From JAJFJD01 sp965228425 (GTDB lineage: Bacteria > Pseudomonadota > Alphaproteobacteria > UBA8366): 64,000 nt of DNA. The position numbers and the translations under genes were made by a program. Of this stretch, positions 9,288-18,190 are shown piece after piece; the stretch's first letter is position 1, and every line of letters starts with the position of its first letter. Where the stretch lies: the NCBI GenBank assembly GCA_965228425.1, contig OZ245815.1, positions 3,906,001 to 3,970,000 of the forward strand, read 5' to 3'. Below the pieces are notes generated by a model. The model worked only from the letters and a program-made list of their open reading frames with translations. It was not told the origin of the DNA and made no database searches.

Positions 9288-10118
9288 ATGGAAATTAACA
9301 ATCCCACACAACCTATGAGACTGGGCGTCACCGCCTGCGCGGGCCGCATGGGCCGGACGATCATGGCCGCCGCGCTGGACGCGCCGTATTGCGATCTCGC
9401 CGGCGCCAGCCAATATCCCGGGCATCCCGCGGTCGGCAAGGACACCGGAGAACTGGCGGGCGCGGCGGCATCGGGCCTTATCGTCGTCGATGATGCAGCG
9501 GCCATGCTCGACACCGTCGAGGTCGCCATCGACTTTTCGACGCCGGATGCCACGGTGGCGCACGCGCAGGCCGCGCGCGACACGGCCACGCCGTTGGTCG
9601 TCGGCACCACCGGGATGAGCCCGGCGCAAAAAGAGACGATGGCGGCCGCGGCCCGCGATATCGCGATCCTCGCCGCCCCCAACATGAGCATCGGTGCGAC
9701 GCTCGTCGCGATGATGACGCAGCGGTTGGCCGGGATCCTCGACACCGACTACGACATCGAGGTGCTGGGCCTGCAACACCGGCACAAGGTGGACGCGCCG
9801 TCCGGCACCGCTCGCGGCCTGGCGGAAGCCGCCGCCGCCGGACGCGGCCTCAGCGGTTACATCGCCGCCGCCTCCCCCCGGGACGGCCACACCGGACCCC
9901 GGCAGGACGGCGCCATCGGATTGGCGACCGCGCAGGGCGGCGACATGCCGGGCGAGCATCGCACGATTTTCGCCGGCGCCGGCGAGCGGATCGAACTCGC
10001 CCACAAGCCGGCCAACCGCCGCGTCTACGGCGTCGGCGCCGTCCGCGCCGCGCAGTGGCTGATGACCCAGCCCCCCGGCCTCTACGGCATGACCGATGTG
10101 GTGGATTTCGCCGTTTAG
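9288..10118 (+). CDS. dapB: 4-hydroxy-tetrahydrodipicolinate reductase DapB
   Basis: DapB reduces 4-hydroxy-tetrahydrodipicolinate in the diaminopimelate/lysine pathway, supplying meso-DAP for peptidoglycan. The 276-aa product shows the nucleotide-binding VTACAGRMG, the substrate-binding HRHKVDAPSGTA (about 164-175) and the C-terminal GEHRTIFAGAGERIELAH segment. The ATG at 9288 gives a nine-residue leader before a second ATG at 9315, which is an equally plausible start. No other lysine genes are adjacent. Confidence 0.95.
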   Translation: MEINNPTQPMRLGVTACAGRMGRTIMAAALDAPYCDLAGASQYPGHPAVGKDTGELAGAAASGLIVVDDAAAMLDTVEVAIDFSTPDATVAHAQAARDTATPLVVGTTGMSPAQKETMAAAARDIAILAAPNMSIGATLVAMMTQRLAGILDTDYDIEVLGLQHRHKVDAPSGTARGLAEAAAAGRGLSGYIAAASPRDGHTGPRQDGAIGLATAQGGDMPGEHRTIFAGAGERIELAHKPANRRVYGVGAVRAAQWLMTQPPGLYGMTDVVDFAV

Positions 10119-10296
10119 TCGGCCCTTACAGACTCGTGAATCACTCTCAAGGACCGCGGTTCAGTTGCACTCGGCGGACCAGAAATTCTACATTTATCCG
10201 CCAGCGGTAATCGGAGTATCGGGCAAGCATCAACGTCGATAGCGGTCGGGATGCGGTATACTGTCATGATAAATTTGGCGTTTCGGAGCAACCTTC
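10119..10296. other. 178-bp intergenic region upstream of the EF-hand lipoprotein
   Basis: No gene is seen here. Base composition by eye is lower in GC than dapB. A short inverted pair GGCGGA / TCCGCC brackets an A/T-rich core around 10175-10202. The sequence just before the next start contains a GGAGCAACC that could serve as a Shine-Dalgarno. No clear -35/-10 promoter could be assigned. Confidence 0.35.
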
Positions 10297-11544
10297 ATGA
10301 ATAGAATTCTGATCGCCTTCGCTACGACTCTCCTACTTATTGGATGCGTCACCACCGATCCGGCCACGCTGTCTAATCGGTATACGGTCGAGGTGTACAA
10401 CACCGACAAAGTTTACGGCGGCACCACTATTTTTGGCGATACCAGCGATCCCAGAAATCCAATGTTGGTCGAAGTCGATTTGGCGGGAAAAGTAGTCTGG
10501 AGCTACGAGTTGCCGGAGTCTCTCCGAGACCAAGGGCGTGCAGGCGGAGGGATGGATGTCGAGTGGGTGCCGAAAAGTGACACGATTCTGATCGGGATTC
10601 GAAACAGCGGAATATATGAGATAAACCGCGACGGCAAAGTCGTTTGGTCATTTCCGTATGACGCCGTCAGTCACGACGTAGATCGCTTACCCAATGGCAA
10701 TACCTTAGCTGTCTGGGGCTGGGGCGAGGATTCCTCGGATCCGGAAGCTTTCGAAATTGACAAATCGGGCAACTTCGTTTGGCAGTGGCATGCCGAACCA
10801 CACCTCAAAAACTATAAGCGGCATCTGAACAAAGAAGGTTTTACCCATGCGAACGCCGTTGTTCGTTTACGGAATGGCAACACGCTCGTTTCGCTGCGCA
10901 ACTTCTACATGCTGGTAGAAGTGGATCGGGCAGGAAATATCGTCTGGAAATTGGAGAACTTATTCACGACGCCCCATGACCCGGAGGAACTGCCTAACGG
11001 CAATATTCTGGTCAACACGCGTCGGCCACAGGTCCTGCGTGAATTCGACCGATCCGGCCGGGTCGTATGGGAACACTATCCGCGGAACGCCAATAGAATC
11101 CGGTATAACCACCAGCTACCTAACGGCAACATTATTTTTGTCGACCGGCGGGACATCGTGGAAATTACGTCGGCCGGAGAAGTGGTCTGGCGACTGAGAC
11201 TGAAGGATGTCGACATCGGCAGTGCTGACAAGAACCGCCACTTCTATAAAGCGGAACGTATACCCATGCGAAGCGGAGCCAGCCTGCCCATTCCCCCATC
11301 GACGGCGAGACATAGCGAACCAAAAGGTACCAGTGCCCCCCTGACGCGTGCGGGCGCTATGGCGTCCCGTATGATTGAAAAATTCGACAACAATGGCGAT
11401 GGCCAGCTTACGGAAAGCGAATACCAGGGAAGACGAATCCCGTTCAAGCGGCTGGACAACAATGGCGACGGCATTGCAACCGCGAGCGAAATCGAAATAG
11501 CCGTTGAACGAAGAATGCGCCGAAAGACGCGACGCGACAAATAG
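10297..11544 (+). CDS. Lipoprotein with arylsulfotransferase-like beta-propeller and two C-terminal EF-hands
   Basis: The 415-aa product begins with a lipoprotein signal (lipobox Leu14-Ile15-Gly16-Cys17), so it is probably membrane-anchored outside the cytoplasm. Residues about 45-310 hold repeated blades built around VVW and LPNGN motifs, as in arylsulfotransferase (ASST)-type or PQQ-like propellers. A linker then leads to two calcium-binding EF-hand loops, DNNGDGQLTESE (364-375) and DNNGDGIATASE (387-398), and a very basic tail. It stands alone between dapB and an aldo/keto reductase, and its GC is visibly lower than dapB, consistent with acquisition. The enzymatic role, if any, is unknown. 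Confidence 0.7.
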   Translation: MNRILIAFATTLLLIGCVTTDPATLSNRYTVEVYNTDKVYGGTTIFGDTSDPRNPMLVEVDLAGKVVWSYELPESLRDQGRAGGGMDVEWVPKSDTILIGIRNSGIYEINRDGKVVWSFPYDAVSHDVDRLPNGNTLAVWGWGEDSSDPEAFEIDKSGNFVWQWHAEPHLKNYKRHLNKEGFTHANAVVRLRNGNTLVSLRNFYMLVEVDRAGNIVWKLENLFTTPHDPEELPNGNILVNTRRPQVLREFDRSGRVVWEHYPRNANRIRYNHQLPNGNIIFVDRRDIVEITSAGEVVWRLRLKDVDIGSADKNRHFYKAERIPMRSGASLPIPPSTARHSEPKGTSAPLTRAGAMASRMIEKFDNNGDGQLTESEYQGRRIPFKRLDNNGDGIATASEIEIAVERRMRRKTRRDK

Positions 11545-11773
11545 GCCGGCACCGAACGATATTCTCGGGCGCCGGGGTTTTCAGACATGTCAGTGTCTAC
11601 CCTGGGCCAGGTTGGAGGGTAGGCTATACGCATTTTCCGCGATGTCATCGCACTCGACCCGGATTCCTGAGGTGGCGCATGGGCCTCCCGCGTTGCAGAC
11701 GAGGCATGTTTTTTGATCCTTCCTCCTTCTTTCCGCATATTGAATGAGTAACGTATGTAGAGAGGACAAAATC

Positions 11774-12778
11774 ATGGAAATGCGGCGGTTCGGGCGGACT
11801 GATTTGGAAGTTTCCCGACTGACCTTCGGCTGCGGCGCAGTCGGTGGCTTGATGGTGAAAGGTGAGGCGGCGGACCAGGACTATGCGGTCGCCTGGGCCC
11901 GCGACAATGGGATCAACTTTTTCGACACGGCGGCGAGCTATGGCAATGGGGCTTCCGAGACCAATTTGGGGCGCGCCCTTGCCGGAAACACTGATGGCAT
12001 CGTCGTTTCCTCCAAAGTCGGCATCGCTGCCGACGAGATGAATGATATTGCGGGTGCCATTGCCCGCTCGATCGATGCCAGCCTCGCCCGGCTAAAGCTC
12101 GACCATGTCGACCTCTTCCAACTGCACAACACTCTCGGGCAGCGGGATAAGGTCGCGCCCGAGCGGGGCGTACTCGATGCCGATATCGTGCTCGGCGAGA
12201 TCGTCCCCGCCTTCGAGAAACTGCGCGACGCGGGCAAGACCAGCTATCTGGGGTTCACGGCCAAGGGGGATGCCGACGATCTGCATGCGTTGGTCGACTC
12301 CGGCGCCTTCGATAGCGCCCAGATTTTCTACAACCTGCTCGTACCGTCAGCCGGCGAGACAATCCCGGTGGGTTATCCGTGTGATGACTTCGGCGAGTTG
12401 CTGGCGGCGGCAGAGCGCAACGGCGTCGGCTCCATCGGCGTTCGGGTTCTCGCAGGAGGTGCCCTTTCGGGAAGCAAAGAACGTCACCCTTTAGGGTCGC
12501 CCAACGTGGCACCCATCGGCTCCGACACCGACTATGCCACCGATGTACAGCGCGGACTCGCCTTTCAGCCACTCGTTGACGCGGGCATCGCGGAAACATT
12601 GCCCGAACTCGCGGTCCGATATGCGATCTCCCACCCGACCCTCTCTACGGTCGAAATCGGTATCGCCAATCTAGAGCAAGTTCAGCGTGCCGCCGCTGCT
12701 GTCGAGAAGGGCCCGCTCCCGTCCGAGGCGCTGGCGCGGATCAGGGATATCCAGGGCAGTTTTGTGGCTGCGAATTGA
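11774..12778 (+). CDS. Aldo/keto reductase
   Basis: This NADPH-dependent aldo/keto reductase (334 aa) has the family features: FGRTDLEVSRLTFGCG at the N-terminus, the catalytic Asp/Tyr region FFDTAASYGNG, the Lys region VVSSKVG and a DLFQLHN strand. The ATG at 11774 is preferred over an in-frame ATG at 11744 because AGAGAGGAC lies just upstream and the family N-terminus begins there. It sits between lower-GC intergenic stretches and has no obvious operon partner. The substrate is unknown. Confidence 0.88.
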   Translation: MEMRRFGRTDLEVSRLTFGCGAVGGLMVKGEAADQDYAVAWARDNGINFFDTAASYGNGASETNLGRALAGNTDGIVVSSKVGIAADEMNDIAGAIARSIDASLARLKLDHVDLFQLHNTLGQRDKVAPERGVLDADIVLGEIVPAFEKLRDAGKTSYLGFTAKGDADDLHALVDSGAFDSAQIFYNLLVPSAGETIPVGYPCDDFGELLAAAERNGVGSIGVRVLAGGALSGSKERHPLGSPNVAPIGSDTDYATDVQRGLAFQPLVDAGIAETLPELAVRYAISHPTLSTVEIGIANLEQVQRAAAAVEKGPLPSEALARIRDIQGSFVAAN

Positions 12779-13198
12779 ACGAGTCGAAACCCCAGATCAT
12801 CGTCGGCAACCGGAAGGCAGCCAGTTAGAAAGCCGAAATTAAGTGGGGCATGATACTAGAAACAATTACTGACCTGCCCCTGACCAGTGGTCCAGTTGCA
12901 TCGTTAGAGTCCGTCTATTTAAGCTTGCCCCGAATGTTGGATCAGCCGGAGAATTTATGGTCCGCTCAGGGTCACCAGCGGACATCGGGCTCATCCATGA
13001 AGATGTCCGCTGTTAAGGCAAAGGGTGGGCGCGAATGTGCCGGTCGAACCAGCCGCTCTAAAACCATTCTGTTGAACCGTCCTTTACGGCCGCTGCTTCA
13101 CGTCTCCGCGAAATCGGCTAGACTTATTCGGACGGGGGCTTTCCGCGCCGGGATAGGGGGAGAGCGAGTGTTACAACAGAAATCAAAGGATACAGACC
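12779..13198. other. 420-bp intergenic region with inverted repeat and IS-like end
   Basis: No convincing gene is present. An open frame crosses much of it but has no Shine-Dalgarno, has odd composition and overlaps the nitroreductase start out of frame. Contents: a TGACCTGCCCC sequence at 12870-12880, which resembles the termini of some IS3-family elements, and a perfect inverted repeat at 12977-13011. An AAAGGA at 13185-13190 is the Shine-Dalgarno of the nitroreductase. It may be decayed mobile-element or repeat DNA. Confidence 0.4.
12977..13011. repeat. Perfect 10-bp inverted repeat AGCGGACATC / GATGTCCGCT
   Basis: The left arm AGCGGACATC occupies 12977-12986 and the exact reverse complement GATGTCCGCT occupies 13002-13011, with a 15-nt spacer. 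The core GCGGACATC recurs at the far side of the nitroreductase gene (within 14036-14090). It may be a dispersed intergenic palindrome or an mRNA hairpin; there is no T-tract, so it is not a typical terminator. Confidence 0.6.
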
Positions 13199-13867
13199 GT
13201 GGCGGAATCACCGATCGACCTCTCTTCAGAGAATCTTTTCGATATCATGGGCACGATGCGGGCGATGCGCCGCCTCAAGCCCGACCCGGTTCCGGATGAC
13301 CTAATTGTCAAAATATTGGAAGCCGGTACCCGGGCGCCGAACGGTGCGAATAGTCAGACTTGGCATTTTATCGTCGTCAAGGATGTCGCTATCAAGAAAG
13401 CCGTCCAGGTTTGGTACAAAAAGGCTCTCGATGAAATTGTCGGGCCGCGTTATGCGTCCAGCGCCCCGCCGGCGGGGTCGACCGCCGCGAAGTATCATCG
13501 CCAGCACTTAGCGGTCGAATATTTGACGGATCATTTTCACGAAGCGCCGATTTGGATCGTCGCCTGTATCAAACACGAAAACGCCCTTGTACCTCCAGAC
13601 AGGTCGGCGGGTGCGTCGATATACCCGGCGGTACAAAACATGCTGCTTGCGGCCCGCGCGCTCGGCTTGGGCGCCAATCTGACCACGCGTCACCTGCGCT
13701 TCGAAGAAGAATCGGAGAAGGCGCTGGAATTACCGGAGGGCGTGCATTCGTATGCGATCATTCCAATCGGCTACCCCATGGGTAATTTCGGTCCGGTCGG
13801 CCGTGGCGACCTGCGCGACTTTGTCTCTCTGGATCGTATCGGCCAGCCCTGGAGTGCCTTGGATTAA
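13199..13867 (+). CDS. Nitroreductase family protein
   Basis: The 222-aa product is an FMN-dependent nitroreductase-fold enzyme. It shows the N-terminal TMRAMRRLKPDPVPD segment, the FMN-phosphate-binding RAPNGANSQTWHFIVV, and the C-terminal AARALGLGANLTT and PIGYPMGNFGPVGR segments. The GTG start at 13199 has AAAGGA eight bases upstream. It is monocistronic, flanked on both sides by gene-free DNA of about 420 and 285 bp. The physiological substrate cannot be read from the sequence. Confidence 0.88.
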   Translation: MAESPIDLSSENLFDIMGTMRAMRRLKPDPVPDDLIVKILEAGTRAPNGANSQTWHFIVVKDVAIKKAVQVWYKKALDEIVGPRYASSAPPAGSTAAKYHRQHLAVEYLTDHFHEAPIWIVACIKHENALVPPDRSAGASIYPAVQNMLLAARALGLGANLTTRHLRFEEESEKALELPEGVHSYAIIPIGYPMGNFGPVGRGDLRDFVSLDRIGQPWSALD

Positions 13868-14152
13868 TTTCGAAATCAGCCTTCTTGTAGCAAGTCGCGA
13901 AGGCGCTCACGCCTAGCCCCTGCGGTTCGTGCACTTCGTTGGTTTAAATCATACGCGGATTTTGGCGAGCGGCGGCCTGCTCCTAGTTAACCGTCCGCTA
14001 CGGGTCAACAACGGAAATCCAAAACCACCACCGGAATGTTCGCTATCGGAAAAGAAGCGGACCTGACGAGTAGGAATGCGGACATCAGACATGATGGCCT
14101 GCCACACGCTCAGGCTCTGCCAACGCACGTCCGCGCGGACCCCGTGAGAAAC
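13868..14152. other. 285-bp intergenic region with GCGGACAT-type repeat remnants
   Basis: No gene is supported. From about 14036 to 14090 there are repeated variants of a GCGGAC core: an imperfect hairpin ATGTTCGCT ... AGCGGACCT around 14037-14063 and a GCGGACATC soon after. This matches the core of the perfect inverted repeat at 12977-13011. The nitroreductase and the convergent SDR both end into this region. Confidence 0.4.
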
Positions 14153-14923
14153 CTACAGGTTCATATAGGCGCCGCCGTTGCTGTGGACCGTCTGCCCTGT
14201 CATGTAGGCCGCGCCCGGGCCAACGAGGAACCGGATCAGGTCAGCCATGTCCTGCGGATACCCTTTGCGGCCCAGCGGTATCGCGGTGTTCGCCGCCAGC
14301 GACGGCGTCTGTGCGGAGGACGGGTTGTTTTCGCGCACGGTGTCGAAGGTTCCGACGACGACCTGGTTCGCCCGAATGTTGAACTCCGCCAGATCGAGGG
14401 CCAGCCCGCGGATAAAGGCGTTGAGCCCCATCTTTCCCGCCATCACATGCGAGCGCCCGCGCGACCCCTTGAGCGACGACATGCCGCCCACGCCGATGAT
14501 GCACCCGCCGCCCCGCTCCTTCATCGCCGGCACCGTGGCCTTGGCCAGGTGAAACGTGCCGTGGATCGAGATATCGATCGTCCGCTGCCAGGTTTCCCAA
14601 TCGAGATCGTCAAAATGGGTGTTGGACCGGTTGGCCGCGTTGCAGACCAGGATATCGATGCCGCCGAATTCCTTGACCGCCGTGTCGACCATCGCCTGGA
14701 CCGATGCCGGATCGGTGATGTCGGCCATGACCGGGATGGCCTTGCCGCCGGCGGCGTTGATCCCCTCGGCGACCTCTTCGCACAGCTCCTTCGCCTGCAC
14801 GGCGTTGACGACGACCGATGCCCCGGCGCGCGCCAATTCCTCGACCGTCGCGCGGCCGATATTGCGGGCGCTTCCGGTGACGATTGCGACTTTTCCATCG
14901 AGTTCGTTGACGAGATCCACCAT
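14153..14923 (-). CDS. Atypical SDR family protein lacking the catalytic Tyr
   Basis: The 256-aa product has an SDR fold: cofactor loop TGSARNIG (16-23), a CNAANRS strand in place of NNAG, and the C-terminal GQTVHSNGGAYMNL typical of FabG-like SDRs. The YxxxK motif is altered: Lys164 is present but residue 160, where Tyr is expected, is Val, preceded by His159 (SHVMAGK). The active-site loop is about three residues shorter than in FabG. It may use a different acid/base or have lost dehydrogenase activity. GAAGAGGA precedes the ATG. It is divergent from the PhoX-like gene. Confidence 0.8.
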   Translation of the reverse strand: MVDLVNELDGKVAIVTGSARNIGRATVEELARAGASVVVNAVQAKELCEEVAEGINAAGGKAIPVMADITDPASVQAMVDTAVKEFGGIDILVCNAANRSNTHFDDLDWETWQRTIDISIHGTFHLAKATVPAMKERGGGCIIGVGGMSSLKGSRGRSHVMAGKMGLNAFIRGLALDLAEFNIRANQVVVGTFDTVRENNPSSAQTPSLAANTAIPLGRKGYPQDMADLIRFLVGPGAAYMTGQTVHSNGGAYMNL

Positions 14924-15069
14924 AGTTTTTCCTCTTCAATCGGTTTTTCGAATCTGCCGGGGCGACGCAACGCCAAGGTCATGGCAGCGCCAACAGTCCG
15001 TCATATATTGCTGCTAGTGTTTTCCACGCACAAACCGCAGCATAGGGCGAAGACACGCGAGCGCCAATC

Positions 15070-17022
15070 ATGACCGACCATTCCCGTCCCGATATCGATC
15101 CCGACGACGTCCCGTCGAATTCCAGCACCGTCCCGGCGCTCGGCGACATCATCGCCACGCGGTTCAGCCGCCGCCATATGATCCGCGGCACGCTTGGTAC
15201 CGCCGCGATTGCCGCCATGACGGGCAACAGCCTCCTCGGGGTCCTCGCGTCTCCGGCGCGGGCCGGCGACAGCGAATTTTCCTTTGCGGAAATCGAGCAC
15301 GGCGTGGACGAAACGCATCATGTCGCGGCGGGCTACGATGCGGACATCCTGATCCGGTGGGGCGATCCCGTGCTGCCGGGCGCTCCCGATTTCGACCCGG
15401 ACAATCAAACGCCCGACGGCCAGGCGCGGCAGTTCGGTCCCAACAACGATTATGTCGGCTTCATCCCGTTACCGTATGGATCCGGATCGACCACGCGCGG
15501 CCTGCTCTGCGTGAACCACGAATTTACCAGCCGCCACGTCATGTTTCCGAACGGATTCGACGACACGCGCCGCATCAAGGTGGAGATGGCGGCGCATGGC
15601 GGCTCGATCCTCGAAGTCGCCCGTGGTCCGGACGGTCGATGGTCCGTCGATGCCGCAAGCAAATATGCCCGCCGCATCACCGCGACGACCCCGATGCGGC
15701 TTTCCGGCCCCGCCGCCGGACATCCCCGGATGAAAACCTCCGCCGACCCGACGGGCCAAAAAGTATTGGGCACGGTCAACAATTGCGCCGGGGGGATCAC
15801 CCCTTGGGGCACCTACCTGATGGCCGAGGAGAACTTCAACAGTTACTTCATCGGATCGCTCAAAGGTCATCCGGAACAACGAAATTACAAACGGTACGGA
15901 CTGCCGCGCGGCCGTTACGCCTGGGGCAGGATCGACCGGCGCTGGGACATCGACAAGGAACCGAACGAGCCCAACCGGTTCGGATGGATCGTCGAGGTCG
16001 ATGCGCTGAATCCTGGGTCGGTACCGGTCAAACGCACCGCCCTCGGCCGGTTCAAGCACGAAGGCGCCGAGGCCATCCTGAATCGCGACGGCCGGGTCGT
16101 GATCTATTCCGGCGACGATCAGCGGTTCGACTATCTCTACCGTTTCGTCAGCCGCGACCGTGTGGACGCTGAGAACCACCAGGCGAATAAGGACCTGTTG
16201 GATAACGGCACGCTCTCCGTCGCCCGGTTCGGCGCCGACGGTAGCCTGACTTGGCTCGATCTGGTTTGGGGCCAAGGCCCGCTGATCCCGAGCAACGGCT
16301 TCTCCAGCCAGGCCGACGTGTTGATCGAAACCCGCCGCGCCGCCGACCTGTTGGAGGCGACCCCGCTCGACCGGCCCGAGGACGTGCAACCCAACCCCGC
16401 GACCGGCAAGGTCTATGTGAACCTGACCAACAACAGCAAACGCGAGGTGGGCAAAACGGACGGGGTCAACCGCCGCGAAAAGAACATCTGGGGTCAGATC
16501 ATCGAACTGGCGCCACCGGATGGCGATCACGCGGCGAAGACCTATACATGGGACGTTCTCGTCCAGTGCGGCGATCCCGACCGCCCGGAAACGCGGGCGA
16601 TTTGGCACCCGGACACCTCGTCGAACGGCTGGTTCTCTTGCCCCGACAACGCGGCGGTGGATGCCGAAGGACGGCTATGGATCGCCACCGATCAGGGCTG
16701 GAATTGGTCCCGAGCCTCCGGCACGGCGGACGGCCTCTGGGCCCTGGCGACATCGGGATCGGAGCGCGGCAGGGGGCGTATGTTCTTTCGGGTGCCGGTC
16801 GGCGCGGAACTCTGCGGGCCTTGCTTCACGCCCGACGGCGAGACGTTGTTCCTGGCGGTTCAGCATCCCGGTACCGACGGCACGAAGCGGTTCAGGAAAT
16901 TCGGGCGCCGGTCGACCTTCGAAGACCCGGCGACACGCTGGCCGGATTTCGACGACGGCATCCCGCCCCGACCCTCCATCGTCGTCATCACCAAGAAGGG
17001 CGGCGGCCGGATCGGCGGCTGA
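15070..17022 (+). CDS. PhoX/DUF839 family Tat-exported protein
   Basis: The 650-aa protein carries a twin-arginine signal (SRRHMIRG at residues 33-40, hydrophobic stretch to about 62, cleavage after ARA near 65), so it should be folded and exported. The mature part matches the PhoX-like DUF839 family, which includes calcium/iron-dependent alkaline phosphatases. Visible segments include LCVNHEFTSRHVMFPNG, NNCAGGITPWGTYLMAEENF and FKHEGAE. Nearby genes do not indicate phosphate control, and no Pho box was identified, so phosphatase activity is inferred only from family. It starts 146 bp from the divergent SDR. Confidence 0.83.
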   Translation: MTDHSRPDIDPDDVPSNSSTVPALGDIIATRFSRRHMIRGTLGTAAIAAMTGNSLLGVLASPARAGDSEFSFAEIEHGVDETHHVAAGYDADILIRWGDPVLPGAPDFDPDNQTPDGQARQFGPNNDYVGFIPLPYGSGSTTRGLLCVNHEFTSRHVMFPNGFDDTRRIKVEMAAHGGSILEVARGPDGRWSVDAASKYARRITATTPMRLSGPAAGHPRMKTSADPTGQKVLGTVNNCAGGITPWGTYLMAEENFNSYFIGSLKGHPEQRNYKRYGLPRGRYAWGRIDRRWDIDKEPNEPNRFGWIVEVDALNPGSVPVKRTALGRFKHEGAEAILNRDGRVVIYSGDDQRFDYLYRFVSRDRVDAENHQANKDLLDNGTLSVARFGADGSLTWLDLVWGQGPLIPSNGFSSQADVLIETRRAADLLEATPLDRPEDVQPNPATGKVYVNLTNNSKREVGKTDGVNRREKNIWGQIIELAPPDGDHAAKTYTWDVLVQCGDPDRPETRAIWHPDTSSNGWFSCPDNAAVDAEGRLWIATDQGWNWSRASGTADGLWALATSGSERGRGRMFFRVPVGAELCGPCFTPDGETLFLAVQHPGTDGTKRFRKFGRRSTFEDPATRWPDFDDGIPPRPSIVVITKKGGGRIGG

Positions 17023-17103
17023 CCCGGCCGTTCCCGGATTTTGCGCCGCGGGACCCCGCGGGTATCATTCCTGCAGGGGCATATGCCCGCAAGGGAGGAC
17101 ATC

Positions 17104-18156
17104 ATGGGAAAACGCGTGGCAGTCATCGGCGCGGGCGGCGTCGGCGGGTATACCGGCGGGCAAATGGCGCGCAACGGAATCGACGTCACCTTCATCGACG
17201 CTTGGCCCGACCATGTCGACGCGATGAACAGCAAAGGCCTCGAATTGCGCGGCGTGACCGAGCAGGAACACTACGTCGTTCCGGTGAAGGCCATGCATGT
17301 CACCGACGTCCAGAACCTCGCGAAGCAGGACCCGATCGACATCGCGATCATCTCCACCAAGTCCTACGACACCGAGTTCGCTGCCGCGCTGATCAAGCAG
17401 TATCTCGCGCCGGAAGGGTTCTGCGTCTCGCTGCAGAACTGCATCAACGAGGAACGCCTCGCCGGCGTGGTCGGCTGGGGCCGGACCGTCGGTTGCATCG
17501 CGAGCACGATCTCGGTCGAGTTGCAGGAGCCCGGTCTCGTTCAGCGGAATGTGCCGTTGCGGGGCGACACTTACACCGTCTATCGATGCGGCGAGGTGCA
17601 TGGGCGCGTCACCAAACGCGTCGAAGACCTCGTCGAATGGCTGCGCTTCGCCGACAGCGCCAAGACCACGGAAAATCTGTGGGGCGAACGCTGGTCGAAG
17701 CTGGTCATCAACTCCAGCCATAACGGCCTTTCCGCCTGCACCGGATACAGCGGCAACGAAATGTGCACCGTCGACGCCGCGCGGCGGCTGTCGATCCGCC
17801 TGTCCGGCGAAACCATCCGCGTCGGCAAGGCCCACGGTTTCAACCTGGAAGTCATCAAGGGGCATACCGCGGACGAATGGGTGGCGGCGGCGGACGGCGA
17901 TACCGCCGCCTTGGACGCGATCGAAAGCTCGATGATCGAATCCGTCAAGAGCCGCGGCGACGGCCAGCGCCCGTCGATGGGCCAAGACATGGCCAAGGGC
18001 CGCCGCACGGAGATCGATTTCCTGAACGGCCTGGTCGTCGAAAAGGGCCGCGAAGCCGGAATCCCCACCCCGGCGAACGAAGCCATCGTCAAGGCCGTGA
18101 CGGCCGTGGAACGCGGCGAGGCCAAACAAGGCCCACACATGATCGAGGGGCTATAA
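17104..18156 (+). CDS. Ketopantoate reductase (ApbA/PanE) family dehydrogenase
   Basis: This 350-aa NADP-binding enzyme has the Rossmann motif GAGGVGGY at residues 9-16, a central KSYDTEFAAALI segment and an NCINEERLAGVVGWGRTVGCI block. Its C-terminal helical domain contains SMGQDMAKGRRTEIDFLNGLVV, the substrate-binding signature of the ketopantoate reductase family. The ATG at 17104 follows GGGAGGAC. It lies 81 bp after the PhoX-like gene, perhaps in one transcript. Without pantothenate genes nearby, the true substrate may be another 2-oxo acid, as in many PanE paralogues. Confidence 0.85.
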   Translation: MGKRVAVIGAGGVGGYTGGQMARNGIDVTFIDAWPDHVDAMNSKGLELRGVTEQEHYVVPVKAMHVTDVQNLAKQDPIDIAIISTKSYDTEFAAALIKQYLAPEGFCVSLQNCINEERLAGVVGWGRTVGCIASTISVELQEPGLVQRNVPLRGDTYTVYRCGEVHGRVTKRVEDLVEWLRFADSAKTTENLWGERWSKLVINSSHNGLSACTGYSGNEMCTVDAARRLSIRLSGETIRVGKAHGFNLEVIKGHTADEWVAAADGDTAALDAIESSMIESVKSRGDGQRPSMGQDMAKGRRTEIDFLNGLVVEKGREAGIPTPANEAIVKAVTAVERGEAKQGPHMIEGL

Positions 18157-18190
18157 GCTTCCGAGGCGCACGATGCCCCGGCCCCTTACT

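Noticed and set aside
12850..13299. Open frame of about 149 codons between the aldo/keto reductase and nitroreductase
   Set aside because: It has no ribosome-binding site, its composition is Arg/Ser-rich as in random frames, it overlaps the real nitroreductase start in another frame, and it crosses the inverted repeat.
14153..18156. A phosphate-regulated operon around the PhoX-like gene
   Set aside because: No Pho box, pst or pho genes are visible; the neighbours are an SDR and a ketopantoate-reductase-like enzyme with no evident phosphate link.
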